From: Cylindrobasidium torrendii FP15055 ss-10
Lineage: Eukaryota; Basidiomycota; Agaricomycetes; Agaricales; Physalacriaceae
Direction of reading: 5' to 3'
NCBI GenBank assembly: GCA_000934385.1
Contig: KN880525.1
Location: forward strand, 25,139-89,138
DNA length: 64,000 nt
The notes beneath the pieces are model-generated. The model did no database searches and was not told the DNA's origin. It saw nothing but the letters and a program-made list of their open reading frames with translations. Positions 36,195 through 46,444 of the stretch are shown here, piece by piece; position 1 is the stretch's first letter, and every line of letters begins with the position of its first letter. A program made the position numbers and the translations under genes.

Positions 36195-37161
36195 TGCACG
36201 TGGCTGTGGGGGACCACCCGATCGGGATTGGCGCTCGCTCTCGCCGTCAAATTGAAACAAAATTAGACCGCGGATGCAATTGAACAAGAGCAGTTTGACG
36301 GCAGACTCTCCTTGAGTCGTACTTTACAGGTTGTCCGAGTCCGCCATTACTCCAACAAATGGCGTCGGACGTCCAAAATCACAGCCAGTCCCCCCCGTGC
36401 CAATCCCATGGCCGATTCAATGCGGCACTGTTGATTACGACTCTTTCATATAGCGACAATCTTCTCATTCCGTTCCGCTGGAATCTGAAGTGGTCTTTGT
36501 GGTTACGAATACAATGGCGTTCAACATAATAAGAACGCCTTTTAGTACTCCGCTTTGTTATATGGATCACAGAGGACGAGCAAGCCTTTATGAGCAATGT
36601 CCTACAGCCGCTTTACAACTAACTGGCGATGTAAACTAGTCAGTCTCACAAGCAACACACTGGCTACAGTCGACGCAGAGGGCAGGTACCCGTTTAGCTC
36701 TTTACCATATCCCTGGTACGCAACATTAAATCCTTTCATGCACCCTTCCTCGCAAATCCCGGCCACGACAAAATGGCCTTGTGATAGGCTGTTATGATTC
36801 TATCCGTGGGTCAACCAGATCTTCGACGACGACCTTGACGAAGGGACAATGAGGGATGCCAAACTGACGACATTGGCTTCCAAAATTCAGTAGGAACTTT
36901 TCAATCGCCCAATGGCATCACTATGCAACTTGCAGCACACAGTCACTGACCACTTCCAAATCTAGTTGGTGTTCCAAGTTCAACCAATTCCACTATTCAA
37001 AATCGAGAGGCATACACCCTCGGGATACGACGCGGTCTAGCCGTCGTCAATCAAAAGTCGTAAATACAAGTCGAGACGCTAGCGCCTTTGGCATGTTCTT
37101 GGTATAACCATCCATCTCCCTCTCCGTGCGTGGGCACACACCAGCAGCCCAGGTCGGTCAA
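36195..37161. other. Intergenic, about 1 kb
   Basis: Upstream region of the Zn2Cys6 gene and 3' flank of the following minus-strand gene. No supported gene, RNA or repeat. Confidence 0.5.
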
Positions 37162-37980
37162 TCATATGTCTCGCGCGCTTGGACTTGGGGGTATCTTGAT
37201 TGTCTGCCAAGCTTCTCTCCTCTGTTCGAGCACGACCGCCCAATATCTTACTTCCTCTAGCCATCTGTCCGCTTCTTCCATGACCGTTTCGTATCCCAAG
37301 CCAGGAGTTGATGCTCGACCTTCGACCAAATACGCAAGTGCTGGGTTGTTGTCCGGAGAGTCTGACAGACCGCTTCGACGGCGCTCAGCGGTTGGTTTGT
37401 GTGTTATTGATGGAGAATTGCTTCGAGAAGTGTTGGGGGTACCGCTTCTCGAGCTTCGATAGCTCGCAACGTTCTCACGGTCCGCTTGAGATTGGCCAGA
37501 GGTCCACCAGCCACCGAGCCAGCCGCGTCGTTGGTCATCTTGGGGATTGTAGGCACGCGTGTTCTTGTATTCAACTGGCATAGCGGTTTACTACATGTTG
37601 CATTGGGTCGAAAGCAAAAGTTGTTGCATTAGCCCGGTACGCACCTTCGTCTTTGTGCTGGCGGTTCCGTAGAAACTCGGCAGGATCGTGTCGCGTCGTG
37701 TCTGGTCGTGAAGGTGGTGGTTGAAACGTAAGGTAGAGCGCCTCGCAGAATATACGTAAAGGTTCACGATCCAGGCTCGATGTATTAAAGGCTGATTGAT
37801 TGAACGTCTTTCTGATCCTGGTTGGTCCCTTTATATGAGGACTCTCGAGCACTCTCGCGACAAATCCTACATTGCTGATGCATTGGAGAATGCACGTTCC
37901 AAAAAGGGTGTCGGTCTCACACTAATCTGGGAGTTGCCCGAGTTGCGTAGGCAACTTGAAGCTCTCGACAACGTGATCAT
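37162..37980 (-). CDS. Hypothetical protein with mitochondrial-type N-terminus
   Basis: Three exons on the minus strand. The start at 37980 (MITLSRASSCLRNSGNSQI) is rich in S, R and hydroxyl residues with no acids, typical of a mitochondrial presequence. An intron then joins to RFVARVLESPHIKGPTRIRK, with REPLRIFCEALYLTFQPP and DPAEFLRNRQHKDE downstream. A second intron joins HKDE to VEYKNTRAYNPQDDQRRGW. The C-terminal half has a serine-rich disordered part and a helical end (EEADRWLEEVRYWAVVLEQRR). About 235 residues. The family is not recognised. Confidence 0.7.
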
Positions 37981-38115
37981 GGGTACGCCAGCGCGCAGTC
38001 TCGCTGTTCGACGCGTTCACACCTCGTTTTAGGCGTGCTAGTTTTATTCCAACCTCTGGATTCATTAATAAATGAGGATTATCGTAGCGTAGATACGTGG
38101 TCGAACAATGACATT

Positions 38116-40185
38116 TCAACCGGTCGTCGCCTGCAGGGCCTTCTGTAACTCCATGTCGCGCGCAATATCACTTGGATGGATATCCCATGAGATATGCAGC
38201 CCGCCACGGCTCATAGGATACTTTTTGGATGCATGCCGGAGGGCAGTGATCATCACGTCGGGATCGTGTATGAGAGACTGCAAAAGGGACTGTTCCCATT
38301 CATGTTGTTGGGTGCTCGCGCCATCGGACGAGCGCAGCTTTCCCCAATACGCAGCCAATTTCTTGAATATGTCTGGATTGCGCACGCCAGTCAGCCCTTG
38401 CCGTAACAAAAGGCTAAGCTGTTGCTTTTCGTCGTAGGGAGGAGGAGTGTGCCGGTCGACGATGCCATATTTGACGATACCTAAATTAGATCATTAGTCG
38501 ATAAAAGGCTTCCTCGAGCAACACTACACACAATCTTCCCATGTCGAGAGGGGCGATGCGTCACTGCCTGTAGCGGTCTTTTCCACAGGTGGATTTATGC
38601 AGACAGTAAGGTGCTTTGGAATGTCGCGCTCCGACGGTACCGTAGGTTCGATAAGCACTTGCAACCACCTCTTCTCAGTCACCTTGAACGTTGCGCGAAC
38701 GTCCCGGCCGGGAAAACTTGCCACTATTGCAGCGCTCACATTCTCGAACATGTGCATACAGTGTTTGACAAGTGAAGAGACATGGACTTTAGGCCCAAAA
38801 ATTGCATCGTCCATCGCTTCGCGTGCAAGGTACTCAAACCCAAATATATGAGACGTATTGTGATATGCCACCAGTGCACCGTCGGTATCAGCAAGATGGG
38901 CATAGACACAATAGTTGATGAGCTCTGAACGTAGCAGGTCGAACTGCTCGTGCTCAAAACTGCGCCGCCGGCCTATGTTTGAGTCGATCCGATGTGGAAG
39001 CTTGTAAGGAGCCGCGTCGAGTATGTCCCGGCGCACAGGGTATATCGTGCGCGTTCGCAGGTTAAACAACCCGGCACCTGGTAGTCGGAGGTCCTGGAAA
39101 CTAGGCCGCGATTGTATAAGGAATGTACGAGACTAGATAGGCATAAGCGACTGCCTTGGAGCTACGGAAAGCTCTCACCTTGGTGTATCGGAAAGGTGGT
39201 TTGCTAGTCTTGGTCGCCGGACTGATAAGTGGTGCTTCCAAGGATTGCTTCTATCATACCGTTGAGATGGGAACGAAATGAGTAGGGATATAATTACCAA
39301 AGTCTCCAACAAGTTGCTCGATTCTCCTGGGCACTCTACGACACAGGTGCCGCCCTCTACATGCCTATAAGAGAGTGTACGCGGTGAACGCGCTGCAATG
39401 GACATAGATGTGGGCTGTAGGAGATGTTAGCTAGGACGTGCGCGCCCAACTTGTGAATCACCTGTATTGACATATTCTGGTTGATCCATGCGAAGCTTGG
39501 GGAGAACGGGGTCACGCTCGCGCCTGCCATCGCGTAGTAAAAGTGAGGTAGGATAGACGCCAAAGTTGATGCCGATGAAGCAAACCCCTTGTCATGTTCT
39601 TGCGCGACCGCTCCAAGTGTTTGTGGGTTCTGCGGCGGAGTTTGTCGAAGGTCTAGCTTGGGTATCCCTGTGAGGTCTTCAGGAAAATTACGAATTTGAG
39701 TGCGCGGGTCTCGTGTCCAGTGAACAGTTGGGCTAGGCAACAGTCAGAACTCCATATAATGAGCGAGGGTTGGCTGACTTGAATAGCACACGGTCTAGCT
39801 CGTGCGACAACTGTGGTACGGGATGATATGGGTCGCAAGGGACGTCTGATGCGCGATGAATCCGGAGGTTTGAGGGTAAGACAAAAGTTCGTACGCACCT
39901 TGGAAATCCAGCATAGACATGTCGGAAGAGAATTCTGTCAGTGTACCATCCATTATTGCGTCCCTTCCTTCCGAACCTCGCAGACCTAGGGTCTACTATG
40001 AGAGGACTTGCTACAAGATGAACGCTGCACACACCATCCTTGTCCTTCCTTGCTGTCGCACGCCCTGCTATCACTGCATGTAGTGTCTCTACCGCCTTGG
40101 AGTAGCTGCTACATGTCGTAGAGGTTGATAACGAGGCGGACACTATCGCTGGTTTCTTTATAGGGCCGCGTATTAATCTTTGCAT
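38116..40185 (-). CDS. PET127: Pet127-type mitochondrial RNA-processing protein
   Basis: Yeast Pet127 is a mitochondrial membrane-associated protein needed for 5'-end processing and turnover of mitochondrial RNAs. Family hallmarks here: PHRIDSNIGRRRSFEHEQFDLLRSELINY, VAYHNTSHIFGFEYL, KHCMHMFENVSAAIVASFPG, FKVTEKRWLQVLIEP (quoted in segments), and upstream DPYHPVPQLSHELDRVLFK joined to PTVHWTRDPRTQIRNF. The start MQRLIRGPIKKPAIVSASLS is basic and serine-rich, as expected of a mitochondrial presequence. An upstream in-frame ATG would only add non-presequence residues. Six or so exons. The C-terminus ends LQKALQATTG at 38116. Confidence 0.88.
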
Positions 40186-40509
40186 CACGATTTTGGTGTG
40201 AATGAGTGTGCAGAGCGCGCCCTTCGGTGCGCGACACGGAAAGGGGGAGGAGCGCGTCTCGATCAGCCGAATTTTCCGGCTGGCATCGGCGTTTGTGGCG
40301 TCAATCTTCCAAGATCCGGATGCCATGCGACCCGGTGTACGCTTTCATCTCGCTGGTGTCGAGCCTGGTTGCTGTGCCGTAGCGGTGCGCAGCCTGTGCA
40401 GCTGTCGAGCTGGTTGCAAATCGACATTTTGGCCAACAAACTATCCGATGCTTGTCAGAGACGGCGCTTAACGGCTTAATTCACGCAAAGTGCGCGGAAC
40501 AGCGCTGGA

Positions 40510-40536
40510 ATGAAGCCGAGAAGCCGAGATGAGTGA
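40510..40536 (+). CDS. uORF1 upstream of the bZIP gene
   Basis: ATG AAG CCG AGA AGC CGA then GAT GAG TGA: 8 residues. It lies 147 bp before the main start codon and overlaps the start of uORF2 in another frame. It matters only if the transcript begins upstream, which the sequence cannot show. Confidence 0.4.
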   Translation: MKPRSRDE

Positions 40537-40639
40537 CTCGATGAATAAGATCGCAGGCGGTGCCGCGTGCGAGCAGAGTCACTCTCTTACTTCCACCACC
40601 ACCACCCTCTTCGAAGACCACACGGTGTCTTCGAGCTGA
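40529..40639 (+). CDS. uORF2 upstream of the bZIP gene
   Basis: 36 codons starting MSDSMNKIAGG and ending DHTVSSS, stop 44 nt before the main ATG at 40684. The arrangement of one very short and one longer upstream ORF resembles the leaders of filamentous-fungal cpc-1/cpcA, where the longer uORF blocks reinitiation unless amino acids are scarce. Inference from position only. Confidence 0.45.
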   Translation: MSDSMNKIAGGAACEQSHSLTSTTTTLFEDHTVSSS

Positions 40640-40683
40640 CTGTGAGTTGATTCAACGCTGATTCAACCGCTCGGTCCACAACA

Positions 40684-41919
40684 ATGGCGCTTGAATCTAT
40701 GTACGAGGACTTCACGCTGACTCTGTTCGACAACAGCATCCTTGGACCGCCAGTCGTGCCGTCCGCTCTCCAAACGAATCGCTACCACCCCCAATCTCCA
40801 GCCATTTCGTCCTCACTGAACGGCGCTTCGTCCACGTCCAGCCGAGATGCTCAATTGCAAGCACTGAATTCGGCCACATCAGGTTCCACCCACCCGTCTT
40901 CGGCTACTCGTAATGGTCCTGTCTTCGGTCTGCCCCAACAGCTTCAGCTCCCGAAGGCGCCTAGTACCGCTCCTCGTCGGTCGTCCGTGACAGCACACAC
41001 AATGCCATCATCTTCAGGCTCTGCGTCCACCCCCGCATTCGAAAACTATTCACAAGTCCTCAATAGTTATCTCGCAATGCTGCAGTCCAACCCGACAGAC
41101 GCATCCAATGAACCAAGCATGATGAACTATCTCACCGACAGTACCGCTGCCTTCATGTCAGGGCTCGGTTCGGCTGAATGCTCCCCACTCTTCAGCGATG
41201 CCGGCGATGATTTTGGTGCCCTCCCACCAAACACTCCCATGCTTCAATACAACGATGACGTGACGCCGTTCACGTCTCCTCTGGACGAATTCCTCACTAC
41301 TCCGGTTTTCCAGGATTCAAACGACCCAAATGTGTTTGATAATGACGAATCGCTGTTTGACATCCTCCCGGATGAGGTGTCGCAGGCTGAGCCAAAGCCT
41401 CAGCTCACTGAGGAGCAGCGCATGCCACCGCCACAGCACCCTGTCCTCGACGTGAATACACTCTACAGCTTTTCCCCCTCGTCGCCCATGCTGGATTCCT
41501 TCAGCAGCTCGCCGCAGGTCCCGTCAGCTCAGTTGATGAAGCCACCACGCTCCGCACGGCTGGAGGACCTCATTCCCTTTGACGCGCCCACTCAACCAAG
41601 GAAGTACATCACCCCTTCAGCGACCTCTCGCAAGGAGGTCCCTGCCTCATTCTCACGCAAGCGCCAGCGTGTTGATGAGGAGGAGGAGCTCGGCGAGCTT
41701 CCCGCCGATGCTACGGATGAGCAAATGATTGCGTTCAAGCGGCGTCAGAATACGATTGCGGCACGCAAGAGTAGGCGGCGCAAAGTCGAGTACACCCAAG
41801 CTCTAGAGGATGAGGTGTCCCAGCTCAAGGTGCTCGTCGAGCAATACAAGGCCAAGTCGGAGATATATGCGTCGGTGCTGAAGAAGCACGGAGTGGTGCT
41901 CCCGCAGGTTCCTCCATGA
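40684..41919 (+). CDS. bZIP transcription factor, Gcn4/Cpc1-like
   Basis: A single uninterrupted 411-residue frame. The C-terminal ~60 residues are a bZIP: basic region RRQNTIAARKSRRRK (N-x7-R) followed by a short zipper (LEDEVSQLKVLVEQYKAK). As in Gcn4, the DNA-binding part is at the very end. The N-terminal 330 residues are disordered, S/P/T-rich, with acidic-hydrophobic clusters (LFSDAGDDFGALPP; SPLDEFLTTPVFQD; DESLFDILPDE) resembling Gcn4 activation segments. Gcn4/Cpc1 proteins switch on amino-acid biosynthesis during starvation. The upstream uORFs support this identification. Other bZIP groups have longer zippers or extra domains, so Gcn4-type is the best choice. Confidence 0.9.
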   Translation: MALESMYEDFTLTLFDNSILGPPVVPSALQTNRYHPQSPAISSSLNGASSTSSRDAQLQALNSATSGSTHPSSATRNGPVFGLPQQLQLPKAPSTAPRRSSVTAHTMPSSSGSASTPAFENYSQVLNSYLAMLQSNPTDASNEPSMMNYLTDSTAAFMSGLGSAECSPLFSDAGDDFGALPPNTPMLQYNDDVTPFTSPLDEFLTTPVFQDSNDPNVFDNDESLFDILPDEVSQAEPKPQLTEEQRMPPPQHPVLDVNTLYSFSPSSPMLDSFSSSPQVPSAQLMKPPRSARLEDLIPFDAPTQPRKYITPSATSRKEVPASFSRKRQRVDEEEELGELPADATDEQMIAFKRRQNTIAARKSRRRKVEYTQALEDEVSQLKVLVEQYKAKSEIYASVLKKHGVVLPQVPP

Positions 41920-42771
41920 AGATTATGACTTCTTTCATCCATCTATCTATCTATGGCGTACACAGGACGTTCTCTTCCCTCCCACATATGATTCTCAATT
42001 CGTATACTACAAAACTCATCCATATTGAAATCTCCACACATATACACTCGTACATACTCACTGTCTCTGTTACCCGGTCCCCATTGTCTTCAATCCCCAC
42101 TCGTATCTCCCATCGCCTTCCATGTTGCCTCGTGTACTTGCCTACGTACCACCATTTGAATGTACACTGTTTTGTAGGTCCAATTATGTGCTTGAGCATT
42201 TCTGGTTTCGCTTTCGCTGAGTCGCGCAACCCAGGCTTTGTGCAACTTACTCCAGCTCTTAGCACCCAACTTAATAGCATAACTTAAGTACCCTAACCCA
42301 CAATGCAATCTTGGACAATTCGACGAAAGAGTGAATGAGTCTGCTCTGCGCATCCGCCGTAGTAGCATTGGGACTAATGACACACCGACGGTAGTCAACC
42401 TTCAAAGAGCTTTTCAAGGGCATTCTATCGGACTCCTGGTCAACCTGTGTGCATAGTGAGAGTAAGATCTTCAGTGCTTGAAGCTTCGGGAACGAGCTCT
42501 TGGAACGACGAGCCGACCAGTAGTGTGTTTTATGGGCAGAAAACAACAGCAAGTCAGCCAGTCAGAAGTCAAAAGACGACGCTCGAGCCTTGGAGTCGAT
42601 GGGCACAGTCGATATATAGACGGAAGGCAAGTCCATGCGTGGGATGTTGTGCAGTGTGACTTGCTGATTCGAGGATGCCGAGTGCTACGCGTGTGTGCGG
42701 GGAAAAAATACAGCAATAGTGATACATGTAGCCTATGTGGATAGATAACGACAGCAAAAAACAGACATTAC
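41920..42771. other. Intergenic between bZIP and CTK3-like genes
   Basis: 3' flanks of two convergent genes. Contains a short CTAT tetranucleotide run near 41940-41953. Frames on both strands are T-rich antisense artefacts; no gene recognised. Confidence 0.5.
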
Positions 42772-43748
42772 TCACTGCAAACATAAAGCATTTTCCTCTC
42801 TACACGCCTCATCGTCATCCTCATTCCAATCACTGGTAGCGTCCCAGTCATTCTCGAATTCGATGTCAATACTAAGCTCGAACTCGCCGTCTCCCTTTTC
42901 GGTGAAAGGCATAAACGTGAGGAGCTGTTGAGCGCCGGGATTGTGGAATGAAATCGGTTGGACCCAGCGCCGCTCGCGAAGTCGCTTGTGCCGCTCTCTG
43001 TCTTCCTCGATACGCCTGAGGACTTCATTCTTAGGGAGCTGCGTTCGTTTCCGGGAGGCCCCAGGGGAGTGAGTGTCTTTCTCCTTCTCCTTCTCCTTCT
43101 CTTTCTCCTCCTTCTCCTTGTCTTTTTCCCGGTCTTTGTCTTCTCGCTTGCGTGTACTTAGTCGGACGAGGATCTGGTCGAGATTATCAGGGTCGATTGT
43201 GCGCATACTTCGCCATCGTTCGAGGATCTATGCGCGTAAGCTAGCCGTGAGCGTGAATGCCAGAGTTGCCAGAGTGTACGCACCTGGCGCGTGCTGACAA
43301 CATTCGGGAGGCCCTCACGTCCCGGGGGCACGACCGAGTCGATAATCTTCTGAATGTCTCGTGCAACGTAGTCCAGATATTGCTCGTTACCGCCAGTGGA
43401 ATGGGTAACTTGGGCAGCCGTCCGAACCTTTATAGACTGGTCACAGAGGGAGTCAAGGAAATGTAGGATGTTGATTCGGGCGTTTATGGATCCCTGTCCG
43501 GGCTGTTAGGAGTGGATCCCACGAGACACAGCAAACAAGGACCTTCTGGCATTCCTCGACAATGCAATCCCACAAATCCTCACCACAGGGCTTGTAGTAC
43601 TTCAATGCAAATGATACTGCTTTGGAAATGGAAGTTTGGGAGCTACAGGATTCATTCAATGACAATCTTTCTGAACCTGGCCATTCTCTTACGCGTTGAG
43701 TTTCCTCAGAACTTGTACAAACTGCATACGGACTTCGAATGGATCCAT
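42772..43748 (-). CDS. CTK3: CTD kinase subunit gamma (Ctk3-like), CID domain
   Basis: Subunit of the CTDK-I kinase that phosphorylates Ser2 of the RNA polymerase II tail. The N-terminal CID-like helical domain is assembled from several exons: MDPFEVRMQFVQVLRKLNA, ISKAVSFALKYYKPCGEDL, NARINILHFLDSLCDQS, YLDYVARDIQKIIDSVVPP and STRQILERWRSMRTID. A strongly charged linker rich in EK repeats (EKEEKEKEKEKEKDTHS) is followed by the C-terminal Ctk3 motif RERRWVQPISF and FENDWDATSDWNEDDDEA. The start is at 43748, only 96 bp from the divergent zinc transporter start. Confidence 0.9.
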
Positions 43749-43844
43749 GATGGAAAGAAACAAAGCGTCCGATCTTATGGTTAGGGTCAGATACGACTGT
43801 CGTTTGTTCATCCACGTCGCGCTGTCTACGACGACGGGCCCATC
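43749..43844. promoter_or_regulatory. Compact bidirectional promoter, 96 bp
   Basis: Only 96 bp separate the start codons of the divergent CTK3-like and ZRG17-like genes, so promoter and both 5' leaders must share this space or overlap the coding regions. No TATA box is evident. Confidence 0.55.
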
Positions 43845-45902
43845 ATGGACGCCGCACCGCATCAGACACACCGCCGTCGTTCAAGTCACGATGATTCAGA
43901 AATTCCGACTGCTCGGAGCAGCGACCCCGCAATGTCGAACCGACTAACCCATGTGCCCGCGTTCTCTCTTTCACCACCGCGGCAGCGCGTAAACTCAAAT
44001 CCAGGAGCTCCAGAGCCGCCTCAGTCAGCAGGGCCACATCGAACGACATTCAACGGCCTCAATGGTCCCCGGACGCCGCCATACAACTTTATGCAGAGCT
44101 CAGGCGGTCACTCTCGAACACGGTCAATTTCGACGCCTTACAGTCCTCCACTCCCATCTCCACTATCGTTCTCCTTTCCGAGAGAAGGCCCGAAATCTCC
44201 TTCGCTTCCTACCTCTGTTTCTGCCCCCATTGCGCGCCAAACAAGTCCTGAAGCTCACGGCCCAGTAGCTCAATCCAATGCACATTCCCGTAGACATTCC
44301 CGCCTGCATTCTCGAAATCTCTCTGTTTTCTTCCCCCGACCAGGGACCATTCCATCCACTGCCATAGCAGAAGACGGTTCACAGGAAATTTCAATACCCG
44401 CACATGTGGATTCACTCATACCGCCCGCCGGCCCGAACATCAACATTGAGCACAAACCGAACACTCCTCTTGGTGCAGGCTTTACCTTTGGAACACGTCC
44501 TCCTGCGGCAAACGGGATAGCCAACGACCCGCCTGTACCGCCGCTGATGGGCAAGACTACAAGGCGTGGTCATCACCACAAACATTCCGTGTCACACAAC
44601 TTCTTCTCTTTTCTCGAGCCAGGAAGTGACATATCCCCACAAGAACATCTGCTCACGCAACCTACGCCATCACCTGTGTCCCAATGGTCACCTTCGCCAG
44701 TCGCTCCTACATCGTCCCAGAGCCAGACTGAAGACCGGGTTGGCGATGATGAAGAGGAAGCAATGCCAACTGGATTAGTTTCCTTGACGTTTATCGAGTT
44801 TATGCTAGGAGGCTGGCTTTGGGTATGCGGACAACAGATTGGGTCTTTGTCGGTAACGGGTTTGGGCTACTGGGTAGTGTTCGACGTGCTTGGCATGGCT
44901 ATGGGAAGCATTCTGCCCAGCTGGTTAGGCCCGGGAAACAGCAAACGAGAACGCTCCAAACGGCCGTATGGAAACGCGCGGGTGGAGACATTGTTCATGT
45001 TTGCTAAAGCGGTATACTTACTCTTCGCGGCTGTGTACGTGTGCAAAGAGACTGTGGAACATGTCCTGATGAGCGCTGGCGGCGGGGATGGACATCACCA
45101 TCATCATGGGGATGACGAGACGCCCTATGGAATCGAGTTTCCCATTGTGTCTATTCTGCTTGCACTCGGTAGCATCTTGGGCTCCGGTCTGTTCTTCCAG
45201 AATCATGCCAAGCTTCTGGATGGTGAGCTTTCTCGCATGTAGCTGCTCAGGCAATTAACGACTATACCAGTAACCGGCAACCGCCTACCGTCGCCTCGCG
45301 CTTTTATTCGCTCAATAACGTCGACATCACCTTCTCACATACACGACTTACCACCGACCGAGCCCCTGGCTATGGTTCTCTCCAACCCATACGTTATCAG
45401 CCCGCTGGTGTTTGGTGCTGCGATTCTTGGTATCGCCGCGTTTGTTCCAAGCTCGCAGCAGACCTCTGCTGACTTGACCATTGCAACTATCATCGCCGCC
45501 GTAACATTCAATGTTGCATATAGCGCGTCTTATGTACTGGGTACGGTGCTACTTCAGACATCGCCTCCGCGAGGAACAGCGGCTGGCAGAATGGAAAGCT
45601 TCCTTCGAGCGATGAGGGAGGTGGAGAGGCATCCCCAAGTGTTGCATTTGCCGGCGCCGCATATCTGGCAGCTCACTCCCACGACAGTGGCAGAGAAAGG
45701 CGGTCAAAGTCAGTTCGGCATGACCAATGGCAAAGTGTGGGGAGAGAAGGGGCAGGGAACGATGATAGTGACGATGGAGTTGCATGTGCGGGGAGACCTT
45801 GGTGACGACGAGGTGCTCAGGCTAACAAGATGGGCCCATGAGAGAGCGAGCGGCGCTCTTGGAGGTGAGAGGGAGGTCACGGTTGGGGTAGTCAGAGGTT
45901 AA
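43845..45902 (+). CDS. ZRG17: Zrg17-type cation diffusion facilitator (zinc transporter)
   Basis: In yeast Zrg17 pairs with Msc2 to move zinc into the ER and early secretory pathway. The N-terminal ~300 residues are disordered S/P/R-rich. Then come transmembrane segments: GLVSLTFIEFMLGGWLWVCGQ, GLGYWVVFDVLGMAMGSILP, the CDF motif NARVETLFMFAKAVYLLFAAVY, a His-rich loop (GGGDGHHHHHGDDE), and VSILLALGSILGSGLFF. One intron (about 45223-45270) joins KLLD to VTGNRLPSPRAFIRS, then LSNPYVISPLVFGAAILGIAAFV and a soluble C-terminal domain with repeated V/T strands. The canonical HxxxD zinc site of the second helix reads FDVLG, as in Zrg17-type partners that lack full metal sites. About 670 residues. 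Confidence 0.87.
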
Positions 45903-46157
45903 GGACATTATTGTACTATACGTTCATTAGGTATTGTTATCTACTCTTCATTGCTTCTGCGCCTTTGGAGAGATGTTAGCTCATGCAGACTCGTGTTGTT
46001 CTAATCACCGCGGCTTCATCCTAGAGAAAGGTATATCAGGTTGTCCGATGACGGTGCGTTTTACAATGAGTATTCTGATTCTGGGAAAGACATTGTGGAC
46101 GTTGCATGGATGAATGTGACAGAACTTTATGTATATGTGGCGCACTCTTCTGCTGTC
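45903..46157. other. Intergenic 3' flank
   Basis: Trailer of the zinc transporter and 5' flank of tRNA-Ile. Nothing else recognised. Confidence 0.5.
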
Positions 46158-46231
46158 GGCCGACTAGCTCAGTTGGTTAGAGCGTCGTGCTAATAACGCG
46201 AAGGTCTTGGGTTCGATCCCCACGTTGGCCA
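46158..46231 (+). tRNA. tRNA-Ile(AAU)
   Basis: A 74-nt cloverleaf: acceptor GGCCGAC pairs with GTTGGCC (one G-T), D arm GCTC-AGTTGGTTA-GAGC, anticodon loop CTAATAA with anticodon AAT, T arm ending TTCGATC. There is no intron. A TTTT run follows 4 nt downstream as pol III terminator. Confidence 0.95.
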
Positions 46232-46444
46232 CACATTTTCGTCAAAATTTTAAAGTATGAATCAGGCATTCAATTATTTAAGTTCGGCAGATGGGCGCTG
46301 GGCAGTGGGCGCACGACCACAGTGACTCTCTGCATTGATATTGCGCTTTTTCATCAACGATGCGGATCCTGTTTGACCGACTATATTTCAGAGCTCAGAC
46401 TTAACTCGAGTGATAGGATAATGATATTTAGGACTAGCTGTTGT

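Larger units (their letters stand above)
40186..40683. promoter_or_regulatory. Shared upstream region of PET127-like and bZIP genes
   Basis: The 498 bp between the divergent starts must hold both promoters and the bZIP leader. It contains two short upstream ORFs and a TGACTC half-site (40534-40539), the core bound by Gcn4-type bZIP proteins. Confidence 0.5.

Noticed and set aside
43073..43161. Apparent plus-strand FSFSFSFSFS / LLLLL protein
   Set aside because: Antisense of the lysine/glutamate repeat in the CTK3-like gene.
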